DNA of 64,000 bases from Neoceratodus forsteri (GCA_016271365.2 CM057456.1:161498501-161562500); one strand, 5' to 3'; numbered from the stretch's first letter, positions 1 through 10,745 are shown. Notes: generated from the sequence alone by a model not told the origin. A program made the numbers and translations.

Positions 1-984
1 AGAGCTTCTTTGTGGAACCCAGGGTCAGCTCGGACAGGAGCCATTCGCTGGGAGAGGTGATGTCAGAGCAGAGGATAACAGTTGCAGAGAGGGTTCCCTG
101 AGGAACAATGCTGTGCCTCCACTCTATTTCTTGCCAGGCCTGTCAAGGTGCAGGGAGGAGTAACCAGGACGCTGGTACATGGTGTCAGGTAGGGGAGGCT
201 TTAACCAGGTTTCTGAAAGTCCTAGCACGTGGTGCTCTTGCAGAGATACCCATGCCTCAGTGTCGGGGAATTTGGAGGGGCTATGGAAGATGTTAATATG
301 TACAAACGTTAACTCTGCAGCGTTTTCCCAGGTGCTGATGGAGGAGGTAATACAGCAGTTGGGTGGGCCCGGGTTAGACTCGATGACGCCGCCAGCTAGG
401 TGTAGGAGGGAGAGGAGGAGGCTGTATGGGCAGGGGCGTGGTGGGGGCGTGCATTGTCCAGGAGCAAGAGGACAGTAGTAACCAATGAGACGGCACTCTG
501 AGTTGGAAAGAAAACACAGGGTGGAAGGACCAAGGGGGGACTGTTCCTAGGAGGGGCAAGTGAAGGGGTTGGACAGCGGGGAATGGGTAGTTTTGAAACA
601 GGCCAGAGATTCGGACTGGTGAAGGGCTAGCACATTAGCACAGTAGTCTGAGATAAGTAGTATGGATGGCAAGGGCACAGTCAGTAGGGTCAGAAGTAAT
701 AGATTCATGATATAGCCTAAGACCGTTCGTTAGGTGGAGGGAGGGCAGAACTGTGGGAACTTATGGGAGTTTATTGGAATCGAGCAAATGCGAGGTTAAA
801 AGCCCCTGAGTGAGGATAGTAGCACTGAGAGGAAATTGACATTTTAGGCCAGTTCTGTCAATGCAGCCAACTAGGGGCACCCTGCAGTGAATCGTCTTCT
901 ATGTGAGACATAGGGGAGGGGCAGAAAAGGCAGAGCCAGTCTAGGTACAGTAGGTTAGGAATGTAAAGCCGGAGAGAGTTCTAG
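1..984. other. No gene recognised
   Basis: G-rich plus strand with only short, unremarkable reading frames. A segment near 620-650 (gctagcacattagcacagtagt) resembles the tRNA-like head at 990-1012 and may be a more decayed copy of the same SINE, but nothing downstream supports it. Nothing else could be assigned. Confidence 0.5.
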
Positions 985-1064
985 GGTATAACAGGGCTAA
1001 CAGATTAGCACAGTGGTTGAGTGCTGGCCTACGGTGTGGAGGCTCAAAACCCATGTAGGGCAGG
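985..1064 (+). mobile_element. tRNA-derived SINE head (degenerate)
   Basis: The stretch holds a Pol III A-box match (tagcacagtgg, near 1004-1014) followed about 35 bases later by a B-box-like ggctcaaaaccc. That spacing is typical of a tRNA-derived SINE head. The surrounding sequence gives no acceptor stem, so this is not a working tRNA gene. The body and 3' end of the element could not be traced, so the family is unknown. Confidence 0.45.
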
Positions 1065-1248
1065 TGGGAAAGGAGAGTGGTAAGATAGAGAATTCGGGGT
1101 GTTAGGGTAGTGGGACTAGGGGTAGAGGCCAAGGCCAGGCTCTGGGAGGGTGCGTGAAAGGACAGAGTAAATAGAAGGTTGGTGGAGGCTAATGAGTGAC
1201 CCCCAGTGGTCATGGAGTATAACCTGCAAATGGTGACATAGGGACTTT

Positions 1249-1306
1249 ATTTCAAGCCACTGCAGTAGTCACAAGCCATATTTCAAACCACTGCAGTAGT
1301 CACGTG
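1249..1306 (+). repeat. Short direct duplication
   Basis: Two adjacent copies of about 28 bases share the core ccactgcagtagtcac, once after ttcaag and again after ttcaaa. This is a simple local duplication with no associated gene. Confidence 0.7.
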
Positions 1307-1867
1307 ACTTGTCATGTAACCTCCCGGGCCCTATAAGGCTAGGGAGGGCCGTCGGTGGGCAGGGCAGTTGACGCGCAATGTCGACGGGCTAACATCCCCA
1401 CACAAAAATCTACACCCATTGCTGTTGGTAGGTCTTCAAGTCTGTTACCTTGTCTGCTAGCTTCTGGTCTTACCCCCTGTTACTGCTGGTTCCAGGTCTT
1501 ACCCCCTGTTACTGTACCCTACTTAGGTATTCATTTGCTTGTTCCTTAAACTTTTAAGTAGACTTTAACTATCATTTCCCTTTGTACTTTGACCCTAGAT
1601 CTAGGGCGTTTATTAGTTTTCACCTGTTCCTACGTAATCCTTTTGTATTTCTACCCTAGCTAGGGTGTTGCATCTATTCCCAGTTTTGTCATACCTTTCA
1701 CTCTTCACCCTTCCTGCAGTGAGTGTTACAACAGGAGAGAACAGGAACCTTACATTAAGTCGCCTGGCAGAATCTTCTGCTTTCCTGCTTACTCATGCAG
1801 AAGTCTGCCAACGCCTAAGATGCCAGTTACCTGTTCCACTTACTCGCAGGTACATGATCATGTTGTG

Positions 1868-2693
1868 AGACGCTATGAGGGTGTCTTTAAATCCCCACTG
1901 GGACTTTCTGGGGCTCTGTGATAGGTCCACTCATGTAACATGACCTCTTTACCCCTCCTCAGGTTGCTGTCGACTACCAATTCTCACAAACAGCCTTACT
2001 GAAAAAATTAACAAGGTAGGGTCAGTTATAGGGTTTTTCCAGCTTGCAAATTCCCTTTTTGTGCTAGCACTGGTTTCAGGGGAAAGCATGCCAAAAATCT
2101 ATGTGCACTGGTGATTTAAATCCCCAATGGAACTTGGTGCTCTGGGATAGGTCTGCTTGTGTCATGTGACCTTTTTAACCCTCCTCAAGGTGTAGCTGAC
2201 TCCCAATTGCTACAAACAGCCTGCAAAAAGAATAAACAAAAGTAGGTTCTGTTTTATGGTGTTGTAGCTTGCTAGTACCCTCCTTGCACTTGTTCATGTT
2301 TCAGGAAAATGTTTGCTGAAAATCTAACAGCCACAATGATTTAAATCCCCACTTGGACTTCCTGGTGCTCTGTGATAGGTTCAGTCATGTCACATGACCA
2401 CTTTGCCCCTCCTCAAGCTGCTGCCAACTCCTAATTCCCACAAACTGCCCTGCAGAAAGAATAAACAAAATGGGTACGGTTTTAGTGTTTTGCCAGCTTA
2501 CTGGTATGCTCCTCATGCTGGCACTGGCTTTCTGAAGAAAACGTATCAAATCCCAACTGGGGCTTCCTGGTGCTCTGGGATAGATCTGCTCATGTCACGT
2601 GACCTCTTTGCCCCTCCTAAAGCAGCGACAGCTCCCGATTCTTACAAACAGCCCAGCAGAAAGAATAAACAAAAGTATGTACTGTTTTAGCAG
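1868..2693 (+). repeat. Tandem repeat, ~225-bp unit, four copies
   Basis: Four successive units contain the landmark aatcccc[a/c]actgg at about 1891, 2120, 2345 and 2550, giving periods of 229, 225 and 205 bases. Each unit then runs through ggtgctctgggatagg, catgtcacatgacc, tttgcccctcctcaag, cagaaagaataaacaaaa and gcttgctagta before restarting. The units are clearly related but diverged, so the array is old. Fifth and sixth units lie at 3665-3905 and 4093-4175. No ORF is conserved between units. Confidence 0.85.
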
Positions 2694-2834
2694 GGGTCAC
2701 ACTTAGCATGTTTCTGCACTGGTCCAACCAAGAGAGTAGTTCCAATTTGCACTGGTCCCCCAGGATTTCTACTGACCCCAAGCTATGATAGAGATTGAGG
2801 GAAAAAAAAAGGACTCCATCTCCCCATCCCTTTC

Positions 2835-3062
2835 CAGTTATTCTCTGGTTTCCAGTGGCAACCACTCTCCTCACCACCTTCATTTCTCCATGGTGTCCGG
2901 TGGCTCCCCCTCCTTCTCCCAGTATACCCTCCCCTAGAGTCCAGTGGCAGTCCTCCCTCTCTGCATCCCAGTGAGTTCTTCCTGGTGTCCAGTGGCACCC
3001 CCTCCCCATCCATCCCTTTCAGTTCTCCCTAGTGTCTGGTGGCACCACGTCCCTTTCTCCAT
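2835..3062 (+). repeat. Minisatellite, ~46-bp unit, five copies
   Basis: The motif tccagtggc or tccggtggc recurs at about 2851, 2896, 2940, 2988 and 3035, a spacing of 44-48 bases. It is embedded in a C/T-rich unit with ttctcc and catccc. The array lies inside the DNA that separates units 4 and 5 of the ~225-bp tandem repeat. Reading frames on the minus strand here only reflect the repeat. Confidence 0.75.
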
Positions 3063-3324
3063 CCCCAAACAGTATCTTTGGTGTGCACTCTGTAGAGCAT
3101 TCTAACCCACTGCCTAGGTTTCTGGTGGTGGATGGGACAAACCTTTTGCTCACCAAATAGGACAGCCGCTGTCTTACACAGCTGCAATACAAAAAAAAAA
3201 AAAAAACTACAGTAATTCATTTTTTCCTCACTCATTTCTACCCCAATTCCTTTCCTACCCATGTTACCATAGTCAAAACTTCTCCACAGTGTGACAAGTA
3301 TTAGCATGAAAAAGTCCTGGAGAA

Positions 3325-3450
3325 GTGCACTGGTGATTCTGTTTTAGCAGTCTCACCATCAGGCCTGAATGCCAGCAGTCTCTCCCAGTAGTGCTTTGTG
3401 ATATCGCGTGAAAGAAAGATTGCTAGCATTCTGGCCCAGCGCTGAGACTG
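3325..3450 (+). repeat. Dispersed repeat, copy 1
   Basis: The segment containing tctcaccatc, gaatgccagcagt, ctcccagtagtgct and attgctagcatt matches 18645-18725 at roughly 70% by eye. It is an interspersed repeat of unknown class; the ends were not resolved. Confidence 0.4.
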
Positions 3451-3664
3451 TTAAGATAGGATTGGGGTGCACTACTTGTCACCTTATGGATGCATTTTTC
3501 TTTTTTTGACCAAGGGAACATGAGTGGAGAAGGTAGTGGGCCTGAGATGGGTAGGGGAGATTTTTAATTTTTTTTTTTTTACTTGGTAGCCCGAACGGGA
3601 AGGTTAGGAGGGAGTCCCACTGGCCCGAGACAGTTTGCACTATACCCTGGGCCAGTAAATTAAT

Positions 3665-3905
3665 GTTAAAATTGACCCTGGTTTTAATGTTTTTCTAGCT
3701 TTCTAGCACCCTCCTTGGCACTGGCTTTAGGAGAAAGCACACTGAAAATCTGTACGCACCAGCAATTTAAATCCCCACTGGGACTTCCTGGTGCTCTGGG
3801 AAAGTTCTGCTCATGTCTCATGACCTCTTTGCCCTCCTCAGGCTGCCATCGACTCTCGATTCCCACAGACAGCCCTGCAGAAAGAATAATCAAAAGTAAG
3901 GGAAA
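3665..3905 (+). repeat. Fifth unit of the ~225-bp tandem repeat
   Basis: The same landmarks recur in the same order as at 1.87-2.69 kb: gctttctagcaccctcct, ggagaaagcacactgaaaat, aatccccactgggactt, ggtgctctgggaaag and gcagaaagaataatcaaaag. The unit is separated from unit 4 by about 970 bases of unrelated DNA. Confidence 0.8.
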
Positions 3906-3949
3906 GGGAATATTGTTTAACCAGGAATAGCACACTAAGCTGAAGCTTG

Positions 3950-4092
3950 TTTCCAGATACGACCTGGGAGCACAAGGAAGTTGTGACTTGCTCAGGATTA
4001 CACAGTATGCACCTAGGCGGCTATGGGATTCAAACCCAGGTCTCCAGATATGCAGCTCAGAGCCTTAACCCACTGAACTATACTGCCTTCTA
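3950..4092 (-). mobile_element. MIR-like SINE
   Basis: Read on the minus strand, the sequence opens with an A box (tagttcagtggg) and a B box (ggtttgaatcc), then runs into a segment matching the MIR core. On the plus strand this core shows as acttgctcaggattacacag and gattcaaacccaggtctc. Order and spacing match the MIR/CORE-SINE layout of a tRNA head followed by a conserved core. It sits between units 5 and 6 of the ~225-bp tandem repeat, so it inserted into that array. Confidence 0.8.
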
Positions 4093-4175
4093 AAAGTATG
4101 TTTTTTCTTTTTATATTTGCTAGTACCCTTCTTGTGCTGGTGCTGGCTTCAGGAGAAAGCTTGTGGGTTCTAGCT
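4093..4175 (+). repeat. Partial sixth unit of the ~225-bp tandem repeat
   Basis: Directly after the MIR-like SINE come aaaagtatgtttttt, tttgctagtacccttct and ggcttcaggagaaagc, matching the start of the unit. The unit stops where a V-SINE-type body begins. Confidence 0.7.
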
Positions 4176-4179
4176 CCGT

Positions 4180-4370
4180 ACCAGGAACTTCGGGTAAAAT
4201 CCCATTACTGATGCTGCACTCTTGAGGTGCAATTTGTTAGATGAGACTTAAACCGAGGTCCCATCTGCCTCTTCTGGTGGTTGTTTAGGTGGATGTCAGA
4301 GATCCCATGGCACTTCTTGGTGTCCTGGCCCAATTTCCCCCATTCACTAAAAATACCACCAAGAGCTGAA
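4180..4370 (+). mobile_element. V-SINE-type SINE body (headless fragment)
   Basis: The order gatgctgcactctt, gatgagacttaaaccgagg, tcccatctgcc, aggtggatgtcagagatcc, catggcact and ggtgtcctggccc matches the body of the widespread vertebrate SINE whose consensus carries gatgagacgttaaaccgagg and gtaaaagatcccatggcac. The tRNA-like head was not found, so the copy is truncated at its 5' side. A second, better copy is split across 38646-42870. Confidence 0.75.
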
Positions 4371-4977
4371 TTTGGTTTAGTTTCAGTTGGTTTCCATCTT
4401 TATCCCCCCCCCCACACACTACCCCCGATGATGCTGAAAATGGCAGACTTGCCTAGGCCTTCTTTCCAGGTTAAACAAACTAAATAAAAACTCTCCACCT
4501 GACAGGCACAGCCAAAGAGTTGCAGATTTAAGCTTTTGAACACATTCGTTTAGAAGCAGTTTGTTTCCGGGAACAAGAAGTCACTGGTGCTGAAGGGTCT
4601 GTAAGCTTCCTGTAGGCTAAGCCAAGGACAAGCAGGCAGATATTGGTTGTCTGACTCGTACCTCTGCACCCACCTGCATCAGAAATCGGGGACACATCTT
4701 AATAAAAGGGTAATAGCATCTTAAGAAGCTGTTACAGTAAGTGGTTTAGTGTTGAAAGCATTTTCTAATGGAAAACTAGACTGTAAAATGATTTTCTAGT
4801 ATGACTTTAATGCCAAATTTTAGGAGGGACAGACGACATTTTGTAATGCAGAATTAGGCACAGGTGAGAGATGTGGTCTGCTCCATGGTGTGAAGATGAA
4901 GCCCATCAAGTCTGCCGTTTTCTCTGTACTACATAACAGCAGCAGCAACAAAAGAAGTGACGACAAAAAAGAAAAAG

Positions 4978-5085
4978 ATGAACAAAGTGGGTGATTCGAT
5001 ACCTTTTATTGGACCAATAAGATATTTACAAAACACAAGCGTTTAGGCTGCACAGAGCTCTTCATCAAAAAAAAAAGAAAATCTA
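4978..5085 (-). mobile_element. Dispersed vertebrate repeat (ttggtccaataaaagg family)
   Basis: On the minus strand this reads tgatgaagagctctgtg, then a short spacer, then attggtccaataaaaggta and cacccac. The same module occurs at 12120-12265 (plus) and partly at 59107-59178 (minus). A near-identical module is abundant in reptile and other vertebrate genomes. I cannot name the family with certainty; a SINE or short non-autonomous element is likely. Confidence 0.65.
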
Positions 5086-5283
5086 GCTTTTGACTACTTT
5101 CCCATGGATCTTCCTATGTGTAGATACAGTGAAGAACTGCTGTACTGACCATGAAAGCAGACTATTTACAAGAAAAATACAGGATCATTGTCCACTAGAC
5201 TGAAGGCAGAAGAGGATGTTACAATGCAAATATAGACCTGTGCCCATTCCATCTGTTTTTAGATTGCCGTTGTTGAGTCTCTT

Positions 5284-5980
5284 TTAGCACTTTTCTAGGT
5301 TAGAAATAATAACAAAAAGTGCTCCTGTTATCATGGCTGTCCCCAGGTTTTTCTCAGTGTTCTCAGCTGTTTTTTGTTTTTCTTTGTTATAATCTGTCAC
5401 AATGGGGTTAGGTTCTCTTGTGCCAGGCTCCCCTTCCCCCAGCCAACCATCCAGTATCTCCACAGCCTTACCTGGCGGCACAGTAGTGCCCCCACAGATT
5501 TCCCCCTGTGGTGGGGTCAGGAGGTGGAGGACCATCCCTCGATGCCTGAATCCAGTAATCGCTGCAGGTGTCTCCTGTGATATGGCAGTTGGAGGTGTGG
5601 TGTGGTGTGTGTGTGCATCATATGCCCCTGCCATGCCTTCCGTTTTCCTTCTGATTTTCTCCAGTCCCTGTCCCACCACTGTGGTATGCTCGGGCAGTGC
5701 ATGCACATATAGTCGTGCATGTGTTCTGGGACCGCAGGTCCCTGTCCCACTCCTGACTTACGTTTGCCTCCTGGAGCTCCCATGATCTACCACTGGGCCT
5801 CCACCTGCTGGCAACCAAGAGCTGAGACAGACAGCCACCCTGATCCAGGAGAGGAGAGCTGCCAGTTGGTCGCTCAAACCTGTCCCATCCCCCCCCCCGG
5901 CCAGCTCCTGGGAACCCATGCTCATTCCTGAACGCAGCTTGCCGGCGTGGCACGAGGTAAGGCGCCTCCATGCCATTGGG
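5284..5980 (-). other. Overlapping minus-strand reading frames, unrecognised
   Basis: Three overlapping open frames (longest 140 codons, 5284-5706) lie in a GC-richer stretch. I recognise no domain, repeat family or splice pattern. Overlap in several frames suggests low stop density from base composition rather than coding. A decayed DNA-transposon accessory protein is possible but unsupported. Confidence 0.25.
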
Positions 5981-7158
5981 CTGGCTGTTGTCAGCTGTGT
6001 CCTGTGAAGTCAGAGAGCACAGTGTCTGTTGTTGTCTGCTTGTTCATCATTCTTAGTGAACACCAAAGTGAAGTTAAACAGTAGGTGTTCAGAAACATCT
6101 GTGATGCTGATCAAAACCTGGGTTGAGCCTTATTAAAAGAAGAGCTCTTTTTATTGTGGCCAGGTTGCCATGTATGTCGGTACGCAGCCCCTGCCTTTAT
6201 AAGCTTAGATATGGTTTAGAGATGCGAGTCAATATTTTCTGTGGATATTCGTGATCCAAAGTGAAAAATTAGCTGCATGGTGCCTCTACCCAGTGAAAAG
6301 TTAAAGTGGGCTAGATAACCATTAGTATTGCTGTACGAGAAGCAGTAACAACACTCTGTGGTCCCCATTGGTGCAATCTACCTGTTTCCCACACAGTACA
6401 AAATAGTTTCCCTGTAGGTGCAGCAGCTTATTTCTCTGTAAATAGCATGCTCACGAGTCAGAAATACAAGCAGATAACAGGGGTTTTATTGGTGGGCAGG
6501 ATCGGGGGAAGGAAAAGTGTTTAGGGCAAGCAAAATAACATCATCATCAATACAATGGCTGTCTAGCCTTTAGTGGCCCTGGCACAGCTGTGCCCCACCA
6601 ACACAGTATCTGGGCAAATTACACTGTCGGGTACTACCCCAGTCTCCAGCTGGTACCTATTACCTGTAGTCAGCTAATACTTTACTTGGTGTAATGTAGG
6701 AAAAACAATTACACGGTTTTCATCAACTGCTGCACAAGATTGTTTATGTATAGCAGTCACTTGCTACACATTGGAGTTCACCCAGAAGTGGTTGCAGAGC
6801 TGCTTTACACAAGGGTACCTGCAAATGCTACACCTGTTTTTCCTACTGCTACTGAAATTAAGGTTTATAATTCTGTGGTTGCTACAAAAACACTTTTAAA
6901 TAAAATGTTCCCTCCCAGTAGTCCTTAGGAAAGGCCTGATGAATCCTGGGTACCCATATGTTAGAGATCATGGCAGGGGGTTGGTGTCCCATGGAAAAAT
7001 AATGGTAAAACTCAGATTTGTAGTCCTGGCTTGATAGCTTAGTATATTTAAGTCAGTAGCCCCAAACAGTGGCTTTATCTAATTAATTAATGACAGTGTG
7101 TAGCAAAACACATTTGCTCCAGTATGGTATTCATGATTGTCCTCAAGCGAGCGTGTGT
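5981..7158. other. No gene recognised
   Basis: Low-complexity signals are few and no reading frame above 62 codons occurs. No LINE, SINE or transposon motif could be matched here. Confidence 0.5.
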
Positions 7159-7320
7159 GTGTGTTTTGGGGGGGGGGGTAATTTTGTGTCTGTTTTTTTT
7201 GGGGGTTGGATTTTTTTTGTTGTTTTTTGGGGGGTGCTGTATGTGGGAGGGGGGGGTTGTGGCTGTGTTTGCATTTTTAGGCAGGCTTATATTCAGGTAC
7301 ATTAATTTTTTTTTTATTAT
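7158..7320 (+). repeat. G/T-rich low-complexity tract
   Basis: Alternating runs of G (up to 9) and T (up to 9) fill this segment, ending in an A/T-rich stretch that forms the 3' tail of the next LINE. Four or more G runs of at least four bases occur within about 100 bases, which is compatible with G-quadruplex formation. Confidence 0.75.
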
Positions 7321-7743
7321 TTTATTGAAATCTAGGATTACAAATGCCTTTGAGCAGGAACTGTTCATTTACAAAGGTTCCACGTTGAAGGAATGGGGGG
7401 TATACATACATACAAAGGTCAACATAATAATACATAGTTATACAATAAAAGAAGTAAGAGACTGAGGCTTAGGAAATTCCAGTAATTCAAAATGTGCCAA
7501 ATGTTAGGTGGCATGACATACCAGCCAGGGGCAATCTTAGAAATGAGCACTGCAGGTGAGAGGGAAGGGGGGTATGCAGGCAGGAGGGCCATTGTCGGAG
7601 GGTAGTGGGTGAGGGTAAGAGCTCTAAAGGGGAGGGATAAAAGTCAGAAAATGCCTTGGGGGAGGAGGGGGCAAGGTGGGAGAGGTGCTGTCAAGACTGA
7701 AGTGGAGGGCAGTGAACAGTGGGCCCCTGATTAAAGCAGGCAG

Positions 7744-8241
7744 TCACGATTTACCTACAGTTGAACTGAGAAGAAGTCGGAGTTGTCTCTTAAAAGGGCC
7801 AAGAGCAGCAGCAGTAAGAGTTTCTTTGTTGAGAGTATTGTACCACTGTGGTGCTCTGTGGGCAAAGGCTCTCTGGCCCATGGTAGTCCGGCATCTGGGG
7901 ACAAGGAAGGTTAGTTGTTGTTGTGACCTTCTAGTTTGCTGGGTGCTGTGGTGATCAATGAGGAGCTTTTCAATGCCCGGGGGCATGACCCTGAGGAGGA
8001 CTGTTTTGGCTAAGAGACAGGTTTGATACTGTATCCGGCTGATGAGAGGAAGCCATCCTGCCTGAGTGTACAGGTCACAAGTGTGTGTAAGTCGGTCAGC
8101 CCCAGTTAGCAGCCTGCATGCTTTGTTGAGTGCAGCTGTAATTCTGCAGAGGGCGGAGGCAGAGCCATAAATTGCTAGCCCATAATCGATGATGGAGGTG
8201 ACAGAGCTGTTCATAGACAACCAGAGAGTGTCAGGAGTCAT
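7744..8241 (-). pseudogene. LINE copy 1, C-terminal region after reverse transcriptase
   Basis: A 165-codon open frame encodes the region downstream of the polymerase. The characteristic stretch is SSVTSIIDYGLAIYGSA, followed by ALNKACRLLTGA, a WLPL motif and a final AFAHRAPQWYNTL block. Equivalent blocks occur in the copy at 39.4-39.9 kb (SVDYGLVICR, ILNKACRLV, GWLPLHHRLQYQ), confirming homology. It probably helps bind the 3' end of the element's RNA, as assumed for related LINEs. Upstream frames are shifted relative to it. Confidence 0.8.
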
Positions 8242-8465
8242 GCAGTGTTTGTGCCTGTAGAGCAGGCCTGTACGGATGTTGGTGGCTTTGGCGACAGAAT
8301 CTGTGTGCTAATGGTAGGAGAGTGAGCTGTCCAATGTGACACCTAGGTATTTAAAATCAGGAACATGTTCAAGTTAGGTCCCTGTTTGGTTTAGGATGGT
8401 GAGGTCACAGGATTTGTACTTGCTCCTGGCGTTGTAGAAGGTCAGAATCTTTGTTTTGCTGTAGT

Positions 8466-9201
8466 TCATGACCAGTTTGTGTGACTTGAACCATTCTTCG
8501 ATGTGCATGAATTCAAGCTGTAATTGTTTCTCGAGGAGCTCTGCGTTTTAGTGGTTGATGAACATGACTGCGTCATTGGCGTAGAGCAGTAATTTCTGGT
8601 GGCAGACACTGGGAAGGTCATTGAGGAAGAGGCTGAAGAGTAGTGGCCCCAGGATGGACCCCTGTGGGACCCCTGAAAGGACTGGCTTTTCTTCTGAGGT
8701 GACACCGGCAATCCTAACCCGCTGGAACCTCTCCCCAAGGTAGCCTGAAAACCAGAGCAGCGCTTCATTGGAGAGCCCAATGTTTGATAATTGCTTGAGT
8801 AGGAGTGGGTGATTCACAGTATCGAAGGCTTTTGTAAGGTCGATGAATACTGCCCCTACACAGTTTCCTTGATCGAGCGTGGTATGGATGAAGCCAGTGA
8901 ATTCTAATAGTGCAGTGGTGGTACTGTGCTCTTTTCGGAAACCATGTTGCTCAGGACACTGGATGTCTTATTTTTCCAGGTACTTGACTAGTTGGTCTGA
9001 GGCGATGCGCTCCAGGGCCTTAGACAATGGAAGGAGGATGGAGATAGGTCTGTAGTTGGAGTGCAGTGATTTGTCTCCACTTTTGTATACCAGTGTGATG
9101 GTCACCTGTTTCCAGCAAGATGGGACCTGGGACATTCTTAATGATAGGTTGAGGACCTTTGTCAGGGGTTCAAGGACTTCTTCAAGGACAAGTGCTAACA
9201 A
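8466..9201 (-). pseudogene. LINE copy 1, reverse transcriptase fragments
   Basis: Two fragments carry recognisable polymerase motifs. At 8968-9201 are WKQVTITLVYKSGD and NYRPISIL (motif 2 region). At 8548-8817 are VLSGVPQGSILGPLLFSLF (motif B) and the active-site box. The box reads Y-A-N-D instead of Y-A-D-D, so one metal-binding aspartate is lost; the codon is AAT where GAT is expected. The region 8818-8967 between them has stop codons but retains the reading TKAFDT in another frame. Confidence 0.85.
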
Positions 9202-9249
9202 CTTCAGGCCAAGGGAGTCACCGCTGTAGCCTGCGTTGAGAATGGCCTT

Positions 9250-10245
9250 CTACATATAGGTTCTGGCTTCATGCACTGGGATCTCCTTGAAGTAGAATTG
9301 TGGAGCAGGGTGTAGGAGAGGAGTAGTTGCAGGAGGGTTACTACAAGAGGGGGCATCAAAGAAATTAGAAGGGAGGACACTATCCAAGTTGGAGAACGCA
9401 TAGTTAAAGGTGTTGGTGATTGTGTACAGGTCACATGTTGGTGTTCCATTTATGTTGCGCATGGTGGGTGGTGATTTAGGGTCCGTAAGGTCTTTCAGGT
9501 TTCTCCAAAAATTTTTTCCATCACCCCAGGAGTTGGAGAGAGCTTCCTTGAAGTATTTGCATTTGGCACTCCTAACTGCCTGCGTGCACTCATTTCTGGC
9601 AGCTTTATATTTATGAATATCCCCAGGTTTGGATGTTGCACGGGCACAGTGCCAGAGATGATCCCTATGTTTGAGTAAAGTGATTAGATCAGGGGTTATC
9701 CAAGGGTTAGCTCTGCCTCTTACCTTCAGCTTTTTGAGAGGTGCAAAGATATTGCAGGCCGCAGTGAAGTGGCTGATGAAAAGGTCTAAGGCTTGGTTTA
9801 CATCAATGGCAGAGTTGATTGGTGTCCAGTCCAGGTGGTTTAGGTGTATCTTTAGTAGCTCAAGGTACCCCTGCTTTAACACTCTGGTGTGGATTATTTT
9901 AGGAAGGGGCTTAATGAATTTGTTTGTCCAGGTACATGTGACCGGTGAGTTGTCACTGAGCCCATCAGGGAGCACTGAGACTTTTGAGATTCGTTCAGGG
10001 TGATTAGTAAAGATCCAGTCCAGAAGTGTGTGTGACCCTGTCCTATAGTTGCATCTGGTGGGGGTGGTAACAAGCTGGATGAGGTTCTGTGACGTGACAG
10101 CATCCTTGTAGTTTCTGGCCTCCAGCGATAGCCAATTTATGTTGAAGTTGCCTAGTACTGTGAGTTCAGAGTTATGGTGTAGTCCCTGTAGGCTTTCCAA
10201 TATGCTCATAAATCCATTGGGTTGATCTTTAGGGGGTAGGTACAC
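9250..10245 (-). pseudogene. LINE copy 1, endonuclease C-terminal half and linker
   Basis: The longest uninterrupted frame of this element (331 codons). It starts inside the apurinic-type endonuclease. The usual GDFN box reads LGNFNIN and the usual SDH box reads LSDNSPV, so two catalytic residues are replaced by asparagine. After the endonuclease come a basic linker with HRDHLWHCARAT and NFWRNLKDLT, then the start of the polymerase lead-in. The matching frame in the 41-kb copy keeps GDFN and SDH. Confidence 0.85.
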
Positions 10246-10302
10246 AGAGGCAATGGTGAGCTCCTTGTTATGCGCCCCGAGTAGAACTTTAATAGCGAGA
10301 AC

Positions 10303-10645
10303 CTACGAGAGTGGTTTAGGGTTTGAGAACGGGAAGACTTGACCCAGATAGGAATTCCTCAGGTAGATGGCACAGCCCCCACCTCGTTTGGAAACCTTGT
10401 TCTGGCTGAATATAGAGTATCCATAGATGGTGACTGCAGCGTCTGGTATCTTGGAGTTAAGCCACGTTTCGATAACAGAGAGTACATCAGGGCTATGTTG
10501 CTGGACCCAGGTTTGCAAGATGTCAGGTTTGTTAAGGAGGCTGCAGACATTGATTGAGGCTAGTGTGAGGGACCCCTCCCGCCTTTTTGTGGCATGGGGT
10601 GCTAGGCCGGTAGGCCCCGGTTAGGAATGAACATTTCCAGATATC
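10303..10645 (-). pseudogene. LINE copy 1, start of ORF2: NPGP relic and endonuclease N terminus
   Basis: Reading on the minus strand from 10645, a hydrophobic leucine-rich stretch ends in SGNVHS, then a stop codon, then PGP (10612-10641). This corresponds to SGNVHPNPGP in the 42-kb copy, with the asparagine codon changed to a stop. The endonuclease N terminus follows, including the ETW motif in VIETWLNSKIPD and the RGGGCAIYL block. Confidence 0.75.
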
Positions 10646-10745
10646 AGAAGTAGCATAAGTAGTATCCTAAGAAGGTACGCTTTAATCATTTTGCAGACTA
10701 GTTTTGTTGTAGGGCATCTAGTCCTCTTGGCCTTGCTGGTCTGCG

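Larger units (their letters stand above)
7301..10745 (-). mobile_element. Jockey-superfamily (L2/CR1-like) LINE, copy 1
   Basis: Nearly full-length non-LTR retrotransposon on the minus strand. From its 5' end come a relic of an NPGP motif, an apurinic-type endonuclease, a linker, reverse transcriptase and a C-terminal region. It ends in an A/T-rich tail at 7301-7326. The 3' UTR starts with cctttgtaaatg and resembles the tails of the copies at 38.9 and 61.8 kb. The coding region is broken into at least six frames. Both endonuclease and polymerase have lost catalytic residues, so the copy is dead. The 5' boundary near 10745 is approximate. Confidence 0.85.

Noticed and set aside
3950..4092. A tRNA gene on the minus strand
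   Set aside because: The boxes belong to a MIR-like SINE whose core follows directly.
5284..5980. A protein-coding exon or transposon accessory gene
   Set aside because: Frames overlap on several registers, no domain is recognisable and no supporting splice pattern or repeat ends were found.
7087..7465. Open frames through the G/T tract
   Set aside because: Low-complexity translation only.
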